Source: Neofusicoccum parvum
Lineage: Eukaryota > Ascomycota > Dothideomycetes > Botryosphaeriales > Botryosphaeriaceae
NCBI GenBank assembly: GCA_020912385.1
Contig: CP087209.1
Location: 3,100,001-3,164,000 of the forward strand
Direction of reading: 5' to 3'
Length of the DNA: 64,000 nucleotides
The notes under the pieces were generated by a model. It had not been told where the DNA came from. It was given only the letters and a program-made list of their open reading frames with translations, and did no database searches. Shown piece by piece: positions 21,553 to 33,577 of this stretch. Position 1 is the stretch's first letter; each line of letters starts with the position of its first letter. A program made the translations under genes and the position numbers.

Positions 21553-24087
21553 CTACGCTACCAAGGCAGATTTCGGATCGATGGTGCTTCCAGTGCGGTA
21601 GCGGAAAATTGCCAAGCTGACGTTCTTTTCCTGCTTCACGCCAATGTTGGCCAGCTCTCCCTCCTTCTTGAATCTGAACTTGCCAAGGAAGCTTGTGATG
21701 GCCTTGATGTCGTCAGAGTCGCTCTTGTCGAAGGAAACGTGTATGATGGCAGAGCCAATAACACGAATACCACCATGTTCAGCGAAAGGCCCAGTGCCGA
21801 TGAACTGGTACCCATCCATAAGACTGTAGAAGGGATCCAGAACGTAGAGTAGCCTGTCCATGAGGCAGCTGCCGATCTTTTGCCGCAGATAGTTGTGGTG
21901 CACGTAGACCTCAGCCTCCGCAGCAAAACCAAATGCGCTCCGGCGGCTAAGATAATCAGAGGCGCAAGCGAATCCGAGAATAGTCGCATCAGTGCCGTTT
22001 GTGTAGCCACGACCATTCTTCTTACCCTTCTTACATGCAACTAGCCATGGCATCGCATTTGAGGTCTCGTCGGCGATGCGGTGCGAAAGCGACTGGGCGC
22101 TGAGAGGATCAATCTCTGGAGAGCGAATGCTGTGCCGGATGTAATGGTTGTATATGCCCGCAATCTGATGGGCATCTGCAGCAAGGGCAGGACGGATGTA
22201 CAAGCTTACGGTCGGCTTAAGGACCGAAAGCTCCTCGGGCTTGATAGGCTCCGTCGACGCAACTGCAGCGACGTCATATTGGCGCTGCTCCGCATTGCGC
22301 CTCTCCTTGGCGGCCTTCCTCTTGCTCCTCCTCTCCATCAGCTTATCAGAAGCATGACCAGAGCCCAGATCATGCAAATGCAGGATCTTGCCCTCCTCAT
22401 CTTCGGTGTCGATCTTGGCCACGGGAACCTCGTGCGGAACCAGCAGGCTTGACTCCAGGGAGCTGTAAGACCTCCACCACGCCTTGCTGTCAAGGTCGGC
22501 TAGAGAGCTCCCAACGTGATTGTTCCACCATTCCTGCAACGAGGTGCCTTCCACGCTGAGAGACGCCCAAACACGAGGTGCAACTTCGCCATTAGCGTGA
22601 TCCAAGAAGGTGGGCTCGTTGTAGATGTCGACTGCGGCCTCCTTGTCGATAGAGCCGTTGACGAAGCGCATCATCTCCTCGTTAAAGTTATGGTGATGGT
22701 AGCTGCGGCGCGACTCCCAGTCAGTCGGACCCGGGAGCCATTTGCCCTCCCAATCGACGAGCTTCTTGATATCGTGGTTAGGATCATCATCTGGGTTTGA
22801 TTGGAAGCCTCCATCAGAGGCATTGGAACCCCAGGCACCCTCTGGTTCCTTCCCGTTCTGCATTGCCCTCTCCCTAATCTCTTTGTTGGTAACCCACTTA
22901 TCCTGGCGCCTGGGCTTGCCTTGGCTCAAGTTCTGCTTACGAGGACCACGGTCATGTCCCATGGCACGATGGCCGCCGGTAGTAGGGTGATCCTCACCCC
23001 AGCCGGGGGCATGGCCGTTGTTCTGCGGGGTCTGCTCCGTTGCTGGAACAGGAACAGTCGTCGCGGGGCTGGCATAGGTAGTGGTGGTTTGAGCAGAGCT
23101 GCTAAGATTAGTTTTCAGTGCAACTCGCATAGAGCGTTGAAAAAAGAACTAGCCTTTCGAGATCTCCACCTATGTTGAGGGGAGTACCGATATTGAGAGC
23201 GACACCGCCGTTGAGAGTAACGCCTTCTTCACGCTCAGCGTGGCTAGCAACTGTTAGCAAGATACCCTCATGATATAGAATGGGCAGACTCACTCTTGGT
23301 GAGCCCACTTGTCTCGCGTAGCTTGAAACGCGTTGGAAGGAGGCGGAAGATTGCCACTGCTCGTCGCTGCAACGTTGTTCTGTTGCGGTACCTGTTGTGT
23401 ACGTTGCGGATCGTTGTTCCGCGAGTGAGGTTGAGCGCGGTCGGCCTGCGTCTGGCGGTGACGCATGTGAGGCGGCACGTACTGCGGCTTTGAGCCTACG
23501 CCAGCCATGTTGTTTTTTCGGCGGTGTCTTTCGCCGTGAAGGCGTCCGTGTGTGTTGTTTGACCGGAAAGGCGGAGGTGTAGATCCAAGGTTGGTGTTGT
23601 GGTTCAAGATGTGTTGAGAAGGTCGTGAAGCAAGAGCCGCTAGAGCTTCACTCGCAGCCTGACTCACACGTGCTACGGCTTCGTCTCTGTCGATTTCGCT
23701 TGGGGTCCGGATGTCGATTAACAGGCCAGACGGGCAGGCGCGGAGGCCAGTTTGAGGTGCAGGTGCGAGATTTTGAGATGCCACGCACTGCTGCCTGGGA
23801 CTCTGCCTCTGTCTTAGCTTTGCGGTGGAGTTAGGTTTGCTAGGACCTCCGGGAGATCTATTTTGTAGAGCACCACGGGTAGCGAGTGGCGCTTGAGCCG
23901 AATGGAAGGCTGGGCGGTACGCGACCGGCTTGGACTTCGTGGTTGTGTTGGCGAAAGGCGAGCCAGCAACAGCGAAGTAGGCGCTGAGGTCGCGCAAGGT
24001 TATGACACTCGGGGGTCTGCGGGCTTGCTTTGCCTCCTCGGTGTTGGCAATCCACGAGCGGATGCTCTCGACCTTTTCGGCGTCCAT
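21553..24087 (-). CDS. GNAT-family N-acetyltransferase domain protein with disordered N-terminus
   Basis: The protein has about 810 residues in three exons (24087-23294, 23243-23154, 23101-21553). The start is the ATG at 24087 (MDAEKVESIRSWIANTEEAKQ); the frame extends further upstream but with no ATG. The first 590 residues are mostly disordered, Gln/Asn/Pro-rich and charged, and include YVPPHMR (residues 203-209). A WEGKWLPGPTDWESRRSY segment is followed by an aromatic-rich stretch. The GNAT acetyltransferase fold covers about residues 595-760 (LYIRPALAADAHQIAGIYN, VYVHHNYLRQKIGSCLMDRLLY with the acetyl-CoA-binding R/Q-x-x-G region). The substrate is unknown; family relatives include phosphinothricin-type acetyltransferases. 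Intron 2 seems to use a GC donor (AG|GCTAGT), because no GT donor keeps the frame. Exon 2 is therefore the least certain part. It shares an upstream region with ARL2. Confidence 0.82.
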
Positions 24088-24544
24088 CTTGATTAGCCAG
24101 AGTGGAGCGTAGCGTAAGGATGATTTTCTAGTTGAGGTAGCACTCAATGAGGCTCACTACAGGGAAACAATAGGCATGAGACTGACCTTGTGGGCTGCAG
24201 CGCTTGGGTCTTGACCAGTAGCGCGGCAGACGGAGCCAATTGGTGCTGCGGAAGCAGCGAAGCCTGGCGGTCGAATGACGACGAGAAACCCTGCGGGGCC
24301 AGGCAGAAGCTGGACCGGCCACGTGGAACGGAAGAGGGCAGCCGCGCGGCGGATGACCTCGAGCGTGCGGCAGACAGCGGAAAAGGCGAAGGGTGCAAAC
24401 GCGACGGTGCAGCTGTTGGAGATGAGCGCGTGCTCCCAAGACGGTTAGGCGGCTGCCGGAACGAGCGCGCAGCCCGCGCTCAAACCGCCGCCGTGCAAGC
24501 AGCTTCCGCCAGCACACCTCCATCTCGCTCCAAGAACGCTCAAA
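24088..24544. promoter_or_regulatory. Bidirectional promoter region, GNAT gene / ARL2
   Basis: About 460 bp lie between two divergent start codons. No TATA box is evident. ORFs here are GC-driven shadows. Confidence 0.6.
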
Positions 24545-25391
24545 ATGCTGTCGATTCTAAGAAAAGCCCGGTTGAAGGACAAGGAGATGCGCATATTGAT
24601 GCTGTAAGTGGCAAGATAATTGACTCAGAAAAAAAGAAAGAAAAAAGAAACCACGCTGGCCTCGCACAAGATTGACGCCGCCCAGGGGACTCGACAATGC
24701 CGGCAAGACGACCATCGTCAAGAAGATCATGGACGAGGACGTCCACAGTGTCAGCCCGACGCTGGGCTTTATCATCAAGACGATTGAGTACGAAGGGTAA
24801 GTTGCTGCTGGCCTGGCGTGAGCGACAGCTAAGTTGACCGCCAAGTTACAAACTCAACATCTGTAAGAGAAGGCCCTCCCGGCCTAGACCGCGGCAGTGC
24901 TGAGCTTTGTGTCGGATCCAGGGGATGTCGGCGGTCAGAAGACGCTGCGCACGTACTGGAAGAACTACTTTGAGAAGACCGACACGCTCATCTGGGTCGT
25001 CGACTCGACGGACCGCCAGCGCATCGACGACTGCCGGCGGGAGCTCAAGGGACTTCTCCAGGAGGAGGCACGTACCCGCACTACCCTCGGGGCCGTTCTC
25101 CGGGCTGACTCAACCGCAGCGGCTGATGGGGGCCAGCCTGCTGGTCTTCAAGAACAAGAGCGATGTTCCCGGGTCAATGAGCGACGGCGAGATACGTCAG
25201 GTGGGTTTGTTTGGGCGGACGGGCCATCGCGTCGGGCCTTACTGACAGCGCTACTGCAGGGGCTTGAGCTTGACAGCATCACCACGCACAAGTGGGCCAT
25301 CATGGCCTGCAGCGCCATGACCGGGCTGAATCTGGAGGAGGGGCTGCGATGGGTGATCCAGGACGCTAGGGACCGGCTGTTTCTGTTCTGA
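24545..25391 (+). CDS. arl2: ADP-ribosylation factor-like GTPase Arl2
   Basis: This small GTPase acts with tubulin cofactors in alpha/beta-tubulin folding and microtubule integrity (Cin4/Alp41 in yeasts). It has about 181 residues, the usual family size. Six exons: 24545-24603, 24686-24796, 24846-24862, 24922-25067, 25120-25200, 25260-25391. GTPase motifs are intact: P-loop GLDNAGKTT (residues 21-29), switch-region T in SPTLGF, WDVGGQ, NKSD and SAM. The N-terminus is [14 protein letters not shown], without the Gly2 myristoylation site of ARFs, as known for Arl2. Exon 3 is only 17 nt and is needed to spell EGYKLNIWDVGGQ. Intron 4 (25068-25119) appears to start with GC (GAG|GCACGT), since no GT donor yields [15 protein letters not shown]. 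Confidence 0.93.
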
Positions 25392-25794
25392 TGCAAGGAG
25401 CGGCATGGCATGGCGGAGCGCTCAACTTTAACTCCGAAGCGGCATAGCGCCACCAGGCAACGCGGCGCGGCGGCGGCGGGGGATGGCCGGGGGACCAAAA
25501 CAATGACGGCTGCTGCGAACGCTGCCTGAGAGCGGAGCCTCGGGGGGTGCCAGCGGGGCGCAGGCCTCAGGGAATGCACGCCGGGCCCACAGTGCGCGGC
25601 GGGAATCAGGCGTACGTAGAGAATATATAGGCAGCGCCTAGGGCTGTTGCGCAGGGCAGCCGAAGCGGAAGCGTCTATTTAGATTTTGGCTCAGCAGGCC
25701 GCCTCTGCCCACCAACATCCCCGCCGCCTGTCAGGTTGGACAAATACGGGCAACCCGCGCCCCTCTCCCGCTCCGAAGGCTCCTAAGCCCCATC
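25392..25794. other. Intergenic, ARL2 3' flank and DUF4045 gene promoter
   Basis: Two plus-strand genes are separated by about 400 bp of GC-rich DNA. A TATATAGG element near 25623-25630 lies about 170 bp before the next start codon and is a candidate TATA box for the DUF4045/gelsolin gene. Confidence 0.5.
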
Positions 25795-28700
25795 ATGTCT
25801 GGCCGCAGCGACGAGGCTCCGGCTCCCCAGGACGATCCCATCAGCCCGTCGTCCTTCGTGGAACACATCCGCGAGCTTGGCGAGAAGCGTGACAGGGAAG
25901 ACCAGGAGCGCAATCGCCTGCTAGAAGAGCAGATCCTGCAAGGTCGCGCAGAGCGCGCCGCGCGGCGAGCTGGTGTGTATCCGCCGCCGCACCCGTACCT
26001 TGTGTACCTGCGTTGTTTATGTTTGCACGCCGCCCCAATCACTAACTCGGCGCCGCGCTGCAGAACGTCAACGCTCGCTGTCGCCCGAGAAGTCCTCGCA
26101 GGTCAGCACGCCCAGATCAGCGGCCAACACCCCGCCGCGCAGCCTGCACACCGACCCGGACGCCCCCAGCGAGTCGCCCGCGAGCATGGACGCGCATGGC
26201 GATGCGCTGCAGCGCCTGACCGGCCCAGCGCCCGAGGCGCAAGGGGACGAAACCGCAACACCCGCAAAAGCTTCTCCTGCCGCGCCCTCCACGCCCACCA
26301 GGTCCAACACCCTGTCGTGGCAGCAGCGCCGCCCAAATTCGTCCAGCGGCCGCAGACCGCTCAGCCAGATCGCCGCCGAGAACAGCGCATCACGATCCCC
26401 CAACGCGACGCCCGAGCCCTCCACCCCCGCCGACGACACCGCCTCGAGGGCGCAGATTGCACAATCGCTGGGCTCGAAGGACCCGGAGTGGTTCAAGCAG
26501 ACCCCCGATCGCGCCATTGGCTCTGCACCGCTGCGTCGCAGCCAGGAAGACGGCGGCGCCGAAGCTGCCTCGATACCGGAGAAGAGACAATTGCCCGACC
26601 TGTCGCGCGACACGGCCGCCGAAGCCCCGTCGAGCCCGCCCGCCGAGAGTGTGCGCTCCAGCTCGCCGTCCAGAGCGAGCTCCGCGCGCGGCAGCGCCGT
26701 CTTCAGCAACAGATTCTCGCGCGACACGTCGGTGTCTGGCTACAGTGCTTCAGACATGAAGTCTCCGCTGCCGACGCTGGACTCGCAGCGGTTCCGCCCT
26801 CCCACGTCCGAGCATGACGACACTGAGCACGGTCCCTCCGAGCGGAGCGTGGCAATGTCTCCGTCGCAGCAGCGCGTGTCGCCTGAGCGCACACCGTCAC
26901 CCACAAAGGGAATGGGAGGATTTGTGCAGAGCGCAATGATGAGACGGTCGGACAGCGTGAGCAAGCGATGGAGCGTTCAGACCGGCGGCAGCCTCAGCAG
27001 GCACAATTCTACCGCAAGTATCGGCGGTTTAGGCGGTGGAAGCACGCCGAAGCTGGACGCGAGGCCGACATCGCGCGGCGAAACCAGCGAACGCCCTACT
27101 TCGAGCCATAGCAATGCCACAGAGAAGCCTGAAGGTGGTGAAGAAGCTGCCCCAACAAGGCCTTCTTTGTCGCTTCGTCACAGCAGGGGCAAGTCCGTCA
27201 GCTCTATCACTCAGCTAGAAGAGAACCGCTCTGGAGCGGCATCGCCTTCAAGCCCTACCAAACGATGGAGCCGTAGTCCCACAAAGTCAAGCTGGCTGGA
27301 GAGCGCTTTAAGCGCAAAGCCTGAGTCGCCAAAGCCCCAGGTCCAGGCCCAGCAGCCGAGCTGGATGGCGGAGATCAGCAAGATCAAAGCACAGAAAGCG
27401 AGCGTTGATCTCTCAAAGACCGACAAACCTAGTACAGATGCACCAGCCACTCCAACCAGCCCTACGAAGTTCCCCAGAGGCGACGCTCTCCACGGATCTG
27501 AATCACGGGGATCTGCGCAGGGAGGCGTCGCGCAATCGCCTGATTTGGGTCAAGGTCCGCCCGAGAAAATTACCGACCGTGAACAACATCCTGCTCCTGA
27601 ATCGGCTGGACACATAGCATCAACGCCCAAATCAAAGCCTGCGACCCTGTCATCTCCTAAAATGGAGACGGCGAAGGACTCTTCTGCCAGCCCGACGCTG
27701 GAAAGCCCTGCTGCCAAGGCCGAGAAGCCAGCGGTTGGTGTCAAGTCGCCCGGCCTCCGCGGGGCTACCCCCCCTGCATCCAAGCCTGAGGACCCTCCCA
27801 AACCAGACTTCCGGACCACGCTGAAGCATCGTCAACGCCAATCTGAGAGCGTGAAGAAGGAAGAACTCGAATTCCAGAATGTCTTCGGCAAGCTCAAGAA
27901 GACCCATACGGAGAAGTTTGTTGCCCCTGATACACTCAAGGACAACATTCTACGGGGTAAGACGGGGCTGAACCAGACCGGTGGGCCGGCTCCGAGAGTC
28001 AAGAAGGATGAATTCAGAGACAGCCTTGTCAAGCAGCGGCAATCCATCCAGCTGAAGGCTGAGGAGCACGGAGGGTCGCATGTCAGGACGGGCTCCCTAG
28101 CAAAGCCTGCTGATCCGGTCGCGGAGGCTCTCGAGAAGCGCAAGCAACTTGGACGGAAGGAGAGTGTTGCGAAGATCCCAAGCCTGCCTACGAAAGACGA
28201 GCCCTCTACTGCAGATACCACTGGGTCTAAGGAAACTGCGGCATCTAAGGAGATTCCAGGATCCAAGGAAACTCCAGGATCCAAGGAAACTCCGGGATCT
28301 AAGGAAATTTTGGGATCTAAGACACCCGCCGAATCTAAGGAAACCCCGGAATCGACAGCAGCTCCGGAGATTCCTGCGAAGCACGTGGGCAGATCGGAGA
28401 GCCCCTTCAAAGCACCTCCCTCGCCTGCAAAGGAAGAGCCCCCCGCTGCCGAAGCTCTGACGAAGTTGAAGAGTCTTCGCGAGAGGAAGCTTACTGAATC
28501 GTCGAAACCTGAGACGACCGAGAAGACCGAGGCACCAGCGAAACCCGCCGTCAAAGTTCCTGGGAAGCTGTCAGATCGTTTCAACGCTTTCCCCGACCCG
28601 GCAAAACCCACGGAGAAAGTGGGACTACCGGCGAGGCCCAACCTCAAACCCGTCGGAAAGTTGGCTGACCGCTTCCCTGCGTCAGCTGGACCAGCGAAGC

Positions 28701-31700
28701 CTGCAAGCCCGAAAGAGACGGACGCGCCTTCGCCCTCGAAATTATCGAACAGAGTACCTGGAAAGCTTGCCGATCGCTTCAATGCCCCATCAGAACCCGC
28801 CAAGCCTGTCTCGAGCGAGAAGGAGGCAGAACCTGCCGGAAAACTTTCGAACAGAGCGTCTGGAAAGTTGGCTGACCGCTTCAACCCCGCATTGGCTGCT
28901 ATGCTCGCCCGTGGACCTGGTGGCGGTGCTGGTGCGAGCGGACCAGGCTCGGCTACGCCGGCAAGCAGCTCCGTGGAGCCGGCGGCTGGTTCCACAAAGG
29001 AGCTCACTCACATTACGAAGGGTCGCGCCCGTGGTCCCAAGAGGCGAGCCCCTAAGGGCAAGTCTGAAGCTGCCACCTCGCCCGAGCCAACCACTGAGAT
29101 TGCTTCGCCGAAACCCGTGCGGAAGGCCTCAGTTGTGGCGAATATTTCTCTTGTCAAGGACAAGAATGTCCTACCTAGCTCGCCTACCGCACTAGGCACT
29201 AAGGACGAAAAGGCTGCAGAGCCTAAATCCGCTTCACCTCCTCCGGAGTCAAAGCCTAAGCCGGTGGCTCCTGCCAAGTCTCCTGAGGTAACGAGAAGGG
29301 TGTCAGCCAAGCTGGATAGCCCCTCTGAGCCTGTTGTTCCTGCGAAGAGCCCCGAGCTCTCGAGACGCATTTCTGCGAAGTTTGAACAGCCATCTACGCC
29401 TCCGGAGCCAGCTGTCAAGAGCCCGGATCTCGCCAAGAGGATCTCTGCCAAGTTCGAGCAACGGAAGTCCCCTCCTCCTGAGCCGTCTACTCCCAACCCA
29501 TCAGAACGTTCCAAGAAGGCTTCAGGGAAGTTTGATTCGCACCAGTCTACGATGGAGCTGGACCTGTCCGCGGCGACCAAGGTTGATTCGCCGAAGAAGA
29601 CTGACTCACCTACCAAGGCCGTCTCTCCAGTCAAGGCTGCCTCGCCCACGAAAATCGAGTCACCAATCAAACCTAGCAGCCCGTTCAAAATGGAGATTTC
29701 GACCAAGCCTGCTCCACCCGCCAAGGTTGAGTCACCTACCAAGGTCGTCTCTCCAGTCAAGGCTGCCTCGCCCACGAAAATTGAGTCACCAATCAAGCCT
29801 AGCAGCCCGTTCAAAATGGAGATTTCGACTAAGCCTGCTGCACCCGCCAAGGTTGAGTCACCGACTAAACCCGTCAGCCCACTCAAATCGGAGACTCCAT
29901 CCAAGCCAGAGTCACCCACCAAAACTGACGTTCCGGCTAAGTCGGATGCTGGTGCTAAGTCAGACATCGCAAAGAGGATAGCTGCGCTCAAGCAAGGGGG
30001 CGATCAGCCCGCCTCCTCGCAGCCTGGTGCACCCAAACCCCTCTTCGCGAGCGGTTCTCGCCTCAACAAAGACAACAAGTCACCGACAAGCCCCTCCACC
30101 CCCAGCCCAATCACTCCGACCATCGAATCGCCCAAGCCGCAGAAGCCATTGCCACAGGCTCCGGCTTCTGAAGAGGAGAAGCCTCCGACTCCCGCTAAAG
30201 ACAAGCCCGAGGCTGGAAGCAGCTCCGTTAAAAGTGCTGCTGCTATGTGGGCACGCCAGAAGGAAACCACTTCTTCCCCTGTTACTCCCCGAGTAAAGTC
30301 TCCCATCAAACTGCCAACGAAGAAGGACGAGCAAGAAGCCATGGAAAATGCTGGGCTGGTCAGATCAGACTCACCCAAAGCACCCATTGGTCTCGGAATC
30401 GCCTCTTTGACCGACAACAAGGAGAACCGTTCTCCCTCTCCTAGGATCAGCAAGGAACTCCCGGCGCCGCCCACCAAAACTCCTCTTTCGCCCCCGACCA
30501 CTGCTGGAGCCACCCCTCCCAAGCCAGCAAAGAAACCTGAATCTATCTCCTCCCCCAAGATCTCGCAGGAAGGCCCGTCGCCAATCCCCCAACAATCGGA
30601 AGCCGGCCAGCTCTTCGCTGACTTCTTTGATGACGCTCCCGTCACCAGTGGAAAGCTCGATGTTGACGCTCACGCTGCTCTCACCGGTAGTCCTCTGAGT
30701 ACCGACAGGATCAAGACAGCGCGCAAGGAGATCCAGGAGATCTCTGGGGACGGTAAACTCTCCCCTGTTCCGGGCCAAGAGGAGCACATTCTGTTCGACA
30801 ATTCCATGTACCTCTGCACCCATGTTTTTGCGTCCTCAAATGGTACCAAGAACACCGAAGTCTACCTTTGGACTGGTGTGTCTGTGCCAGAGCCGACGAT
30901 CGAAGATGCTCAGCTCTTCGCACGCAAGGCAGCAAGGGATGTTGGTGGGAAGCTACTCATCATCAGGCAAGGCAAGGAAACCCCCAACTTCTTCCAGGCC
31001 CTCGGAGGAATTCTCGTGACCAGGAAGGGCACTCGCACCGATCACTCGAAGCAGTACATGCTTTGTGGCCGGCAGCACTTGGGCCACATGGCGTTCGACG
31101 AAGTTGAGTTGTCTCTAAGCAGTCTCTGCTCTGGATTCCCTTATCTGATCTCCTCACGCACTGGACTTCTTTCTGGCAAGATCTTCTTGTGGAAGGGCAA
31201 GGGTTGCAGCGCCGAAGAGCTCGGATGTGCGCGCCTCATTGGTATGGATCTTGGCTTGACACCAGAGATCGAGGAGATCGACGAAGGCAAAGAGCCTGCT
31301 TCGTTCCTTGGCATCTTCCCAGCACCTGACAACGGCAAGGAGAAAAGAGTGCCGCGCTCTGCGGAGCACTGGCGGCTTAAGGCCAACCACGACAAGTACA
31401 GCGTCAGGTTGTTCCGGATCGACGAGAAGGCGGTTCAGTCGGGCGGTAGCTTCCAGGTGAGCTCTTTATGGCCCGTTTCCTTCGTGCGCCGAGTCTCGGC
31501 GGCGAGCACCGCGAGTACCCAAGGACCTTCTTCGCCAACAGAGTCATCAACCCCGCAGAACAATTCCGGTCCTGCTGCTTCTAGCGGACCGAAGCCGAAC
31601 ATGACGGCGGAAGTGGTGGAAGTTGCACCGTTCAGCCAGATGGATATCGAGGCCGAGAACATTTATGTTCTCGACGCCTTCTTCGAGATCTACATGTAAG

Positions 31701-32055
31701 TTTTACTTCCTCCCTCTCTTCTCAAGACTCAGCTTTAGCTAAACAAGCACTTCCAAACAGTGTTGTCGGCGCTCTCTCCCGCAGCCAATCGCACGCCTTC
31801 AGCACCGCACTTCTCTTCGCTCAAGAGTACGGGATCCTGGCCGCGTCTCTGCAGGACAGACCTTTCATTCCCGTCTCAACAGTCGTCCTCGAGGGTGTCC
31901 CTCGCGACATGAAGGCCGTCTTCCGCCGTTGGGAGGATCAGATGCAGCCCACCGCTGCACTCATGTCCGGCAAGCCGCGCCGTGGCAAGAGCTTGCGTAT
32001 CGTCGGCCTCCAGGCTGCCATCGCGGCGACCAGGGAGAACGGTGCCACCGCGTAA
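25795..32055 (+). CDS. DUF4045 / gelsolin-repeat protein (villin-like)
   Basis: This very large protein has about 2,034 residues in three exons (25795-25972, 26064-31695, 31761-32055). The first ~1,650 residues are disordered and rich in Ser, Pro, Lys, Glu and Thr, matching the DUF4045 family. They include repeated GKLADRFNP/GKLSDRF modules, FNPALAAMLARGPGG, ELTHITKGRARGPKRRAPKG (about residue 1045) and R-I/V-SAKF repeats. Two internal repeats stand out: SKETPG units near 28.2-28.3 kb and a 42-residue tandem duplication near 29.6-29.9 kb. The C-terminus folds as gelsolin-like repeats (HILFDNSMYLCTHVF, NTEVYLWTGVSV, GKIFLWKGKG, IYVLDAFFEIYI). These are actin-binding in villin/gelsolin, so an actin-associated role is inferred. 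A potential extra intron, 31457-31558 (CAG|GTGAGC...GCAG, 102 nt, in frame), would only shorten a Ser-rich loop. Confidence 0.88.
29606..29857 (+). repeat. Two tandem 126-bp units in the DUF4045 gene
   Basis: Two adjacent copies of a 42-codon unit (beginning SPTKAVSPVKAASPTK and ending PAKVE) differ at only about six positions, mostly silent. The divergence is far lower than elsewhere in the repeats of this protein, so the duplication is recent or is kept uniform by gene conversion. Confidence 0.85.
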
Positions 32056-32895
32056 CGGATAACATACGATCGTGGCTAGGTAATAAAGGGTGAGGTAATG
32101 GTGGTACTAATGACGAACGGAACGTCGAGGCTTTATTTGCTCTCTCTCACTGTCCCAGGCGTACGGGCTTCTACAAAACGGTTCACATACGGCGGGGAAA
32201 ATTCACGGCATATGGCGCTTTGATTCCGAGAAAGTCAAGCAACCGTGATGATTTTCGGGCAGAGGACCCTCATGAGCATGAGCAGCGGGAGGAGTCAAGC
32301 ATACGAGCGAGGCAAGCATGCATAAGTGTATTCGTGTAGATAATATCTGTTAGTCTTTTTCCTTCTTCTTCCTCGGCATCCGTCCGAGGACAAAAAAAAA
32401 ATCAACACGGAGAAAGGGCTGGAACCTGACCTCGTTTGTTTTTGCTTTCCTCATTGCTTCTGCAACTTTCTCTTTGCTTGCAGCATTGTTTAGCATTTCC
32501 ATTCGGGTTTCTTTTCTCCCCTCTCTTCTCTTATTTTCCTGCTGCTTTTCCGATCAACGGAGTTTCTAGGGCTTGATGGGGGCTGTGCTTGGGAATGGGT
32601 CATAGATGGCGCGGATGGCGGGTCTCCCGGGTGTTTTCTTTTTTTTTGCCTACAGTTTCTGTCTGCGATATTAGCGAAGTTTTCGAATGCAAAAGGAATA
32701 TCCTTATGTTGTTGCTCTCGGCCTCGTGGCGGCGGTGATGGTGATATTTGAGTCGTGCTTGAAGGCGAGGGAACCCGGCAGGTGTCTGCTCTTGAGATGC
32801 AACTGTGCGGCAGAATGAACGAGTGTAATCGTATGCAAGCACATGGCCTGTGTTAGCAACGCGCAGGAACGAGCGGTGAAGAGTAAGCCAATGCC

Positions 32896-32932
32896 CTCGA
32901 TTTCTCAAGAGCTCTGAAGATAGGGCGCAGTA
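32896..32932 (+). repeat. Dispersed repeat copy C (TAGGGCGCAGTA family)
   Basis: It ends in GAAGATAGGGCGCAGTA and is followed 20 nt later by ACAAGGCTGAA, exactly as after copy B 12 kb away. This shared second block shows real homology rather than a chance match. Confidence 0.75.
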
Positions 32933-33504
32933 ATTTGCCCCTACTGGGGAGGACAAGGCTGAAAATGCCTCACTCCCAAAAAGTCATAACAACTATCACT
33001 AAATAGCTGAAGCAATAGATTTGTAAGGTATTACCCTTAACTTTCACGCAGGAACCCAGTCTTTACCCCGAGTCTGATCTCAAGATGCTACAAATAGTGA
33101 TGTACATCATCAGCGATACACCACCATCCAGGCAGGGCTGACTGGATACGGTATAGCCTTCAAGAGTTGAACTGTGTACCACATCCGAGAAGATGCCGTG
33201 TGGCGAAGACCTGATTTTCAAAAGGTTTAATTCTTCAGCGGTTAAGATTGTGGAGTAATAGTGAGAAGGAGCTCGCCAAGTTATTACGCGTGTGTGGTGA
33301 GCTCCACATTAAAGTTCGCACATGGGTTTTTAAAAAGTCGATAAGCGCCATTACCAAACGAGTATCATCATGATTAGTCGCCAGCTACTGGAGGAATAGG
33401 TCTTTAAGCATATTTCGACTCTCGCATACACCCTAAAGCTCGTGAAGAGCTTCATCTGGTCGTCACGAGGGGGCCGGAGCTGAAGGTATGTTGGTAAGCA
33501 AATC

Positions 33505-33541
33505 GCTTCAACTTTCTGCGGGCTCAAATTTTAGGGCGCAG
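33505..33541 (+). repeat. Dispersed repeat copy D (TAGGGCGCAG family)
   Basis: It reads GCTTCAACTTTCTGCGGGCT, then CAAATTTTAGGGCGCAG. It is the best match to copy F on the opposite strand at 39.1 kb and faces a partial inverted copy at 33578-33600. Confidence 0.8.
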
Positions 33542-33577
33542 GCTAGTTATGCCTTGCGCTCGCACAATAAGTTATGT

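Noticed and set aside
27832..29991. Two long adjacent minus-strand ORFs (391 and 327 residues) opposite the DUF4045 gene
   Set aside because: They mirror the Lys/Pro/Ser/Glu-biased codons of the sense protein, whose antisense lacks stops. They have Ser/Leu/Gly/Phe-rich shadow composition and no domain, and the sense frame has recognisable family motifs.
32600..32956. A 118-residue minus-strand ORF
   Set aside because: It overlaps dispersed repeat copy C, has no domain and lies in 3' UTR-like sequence.
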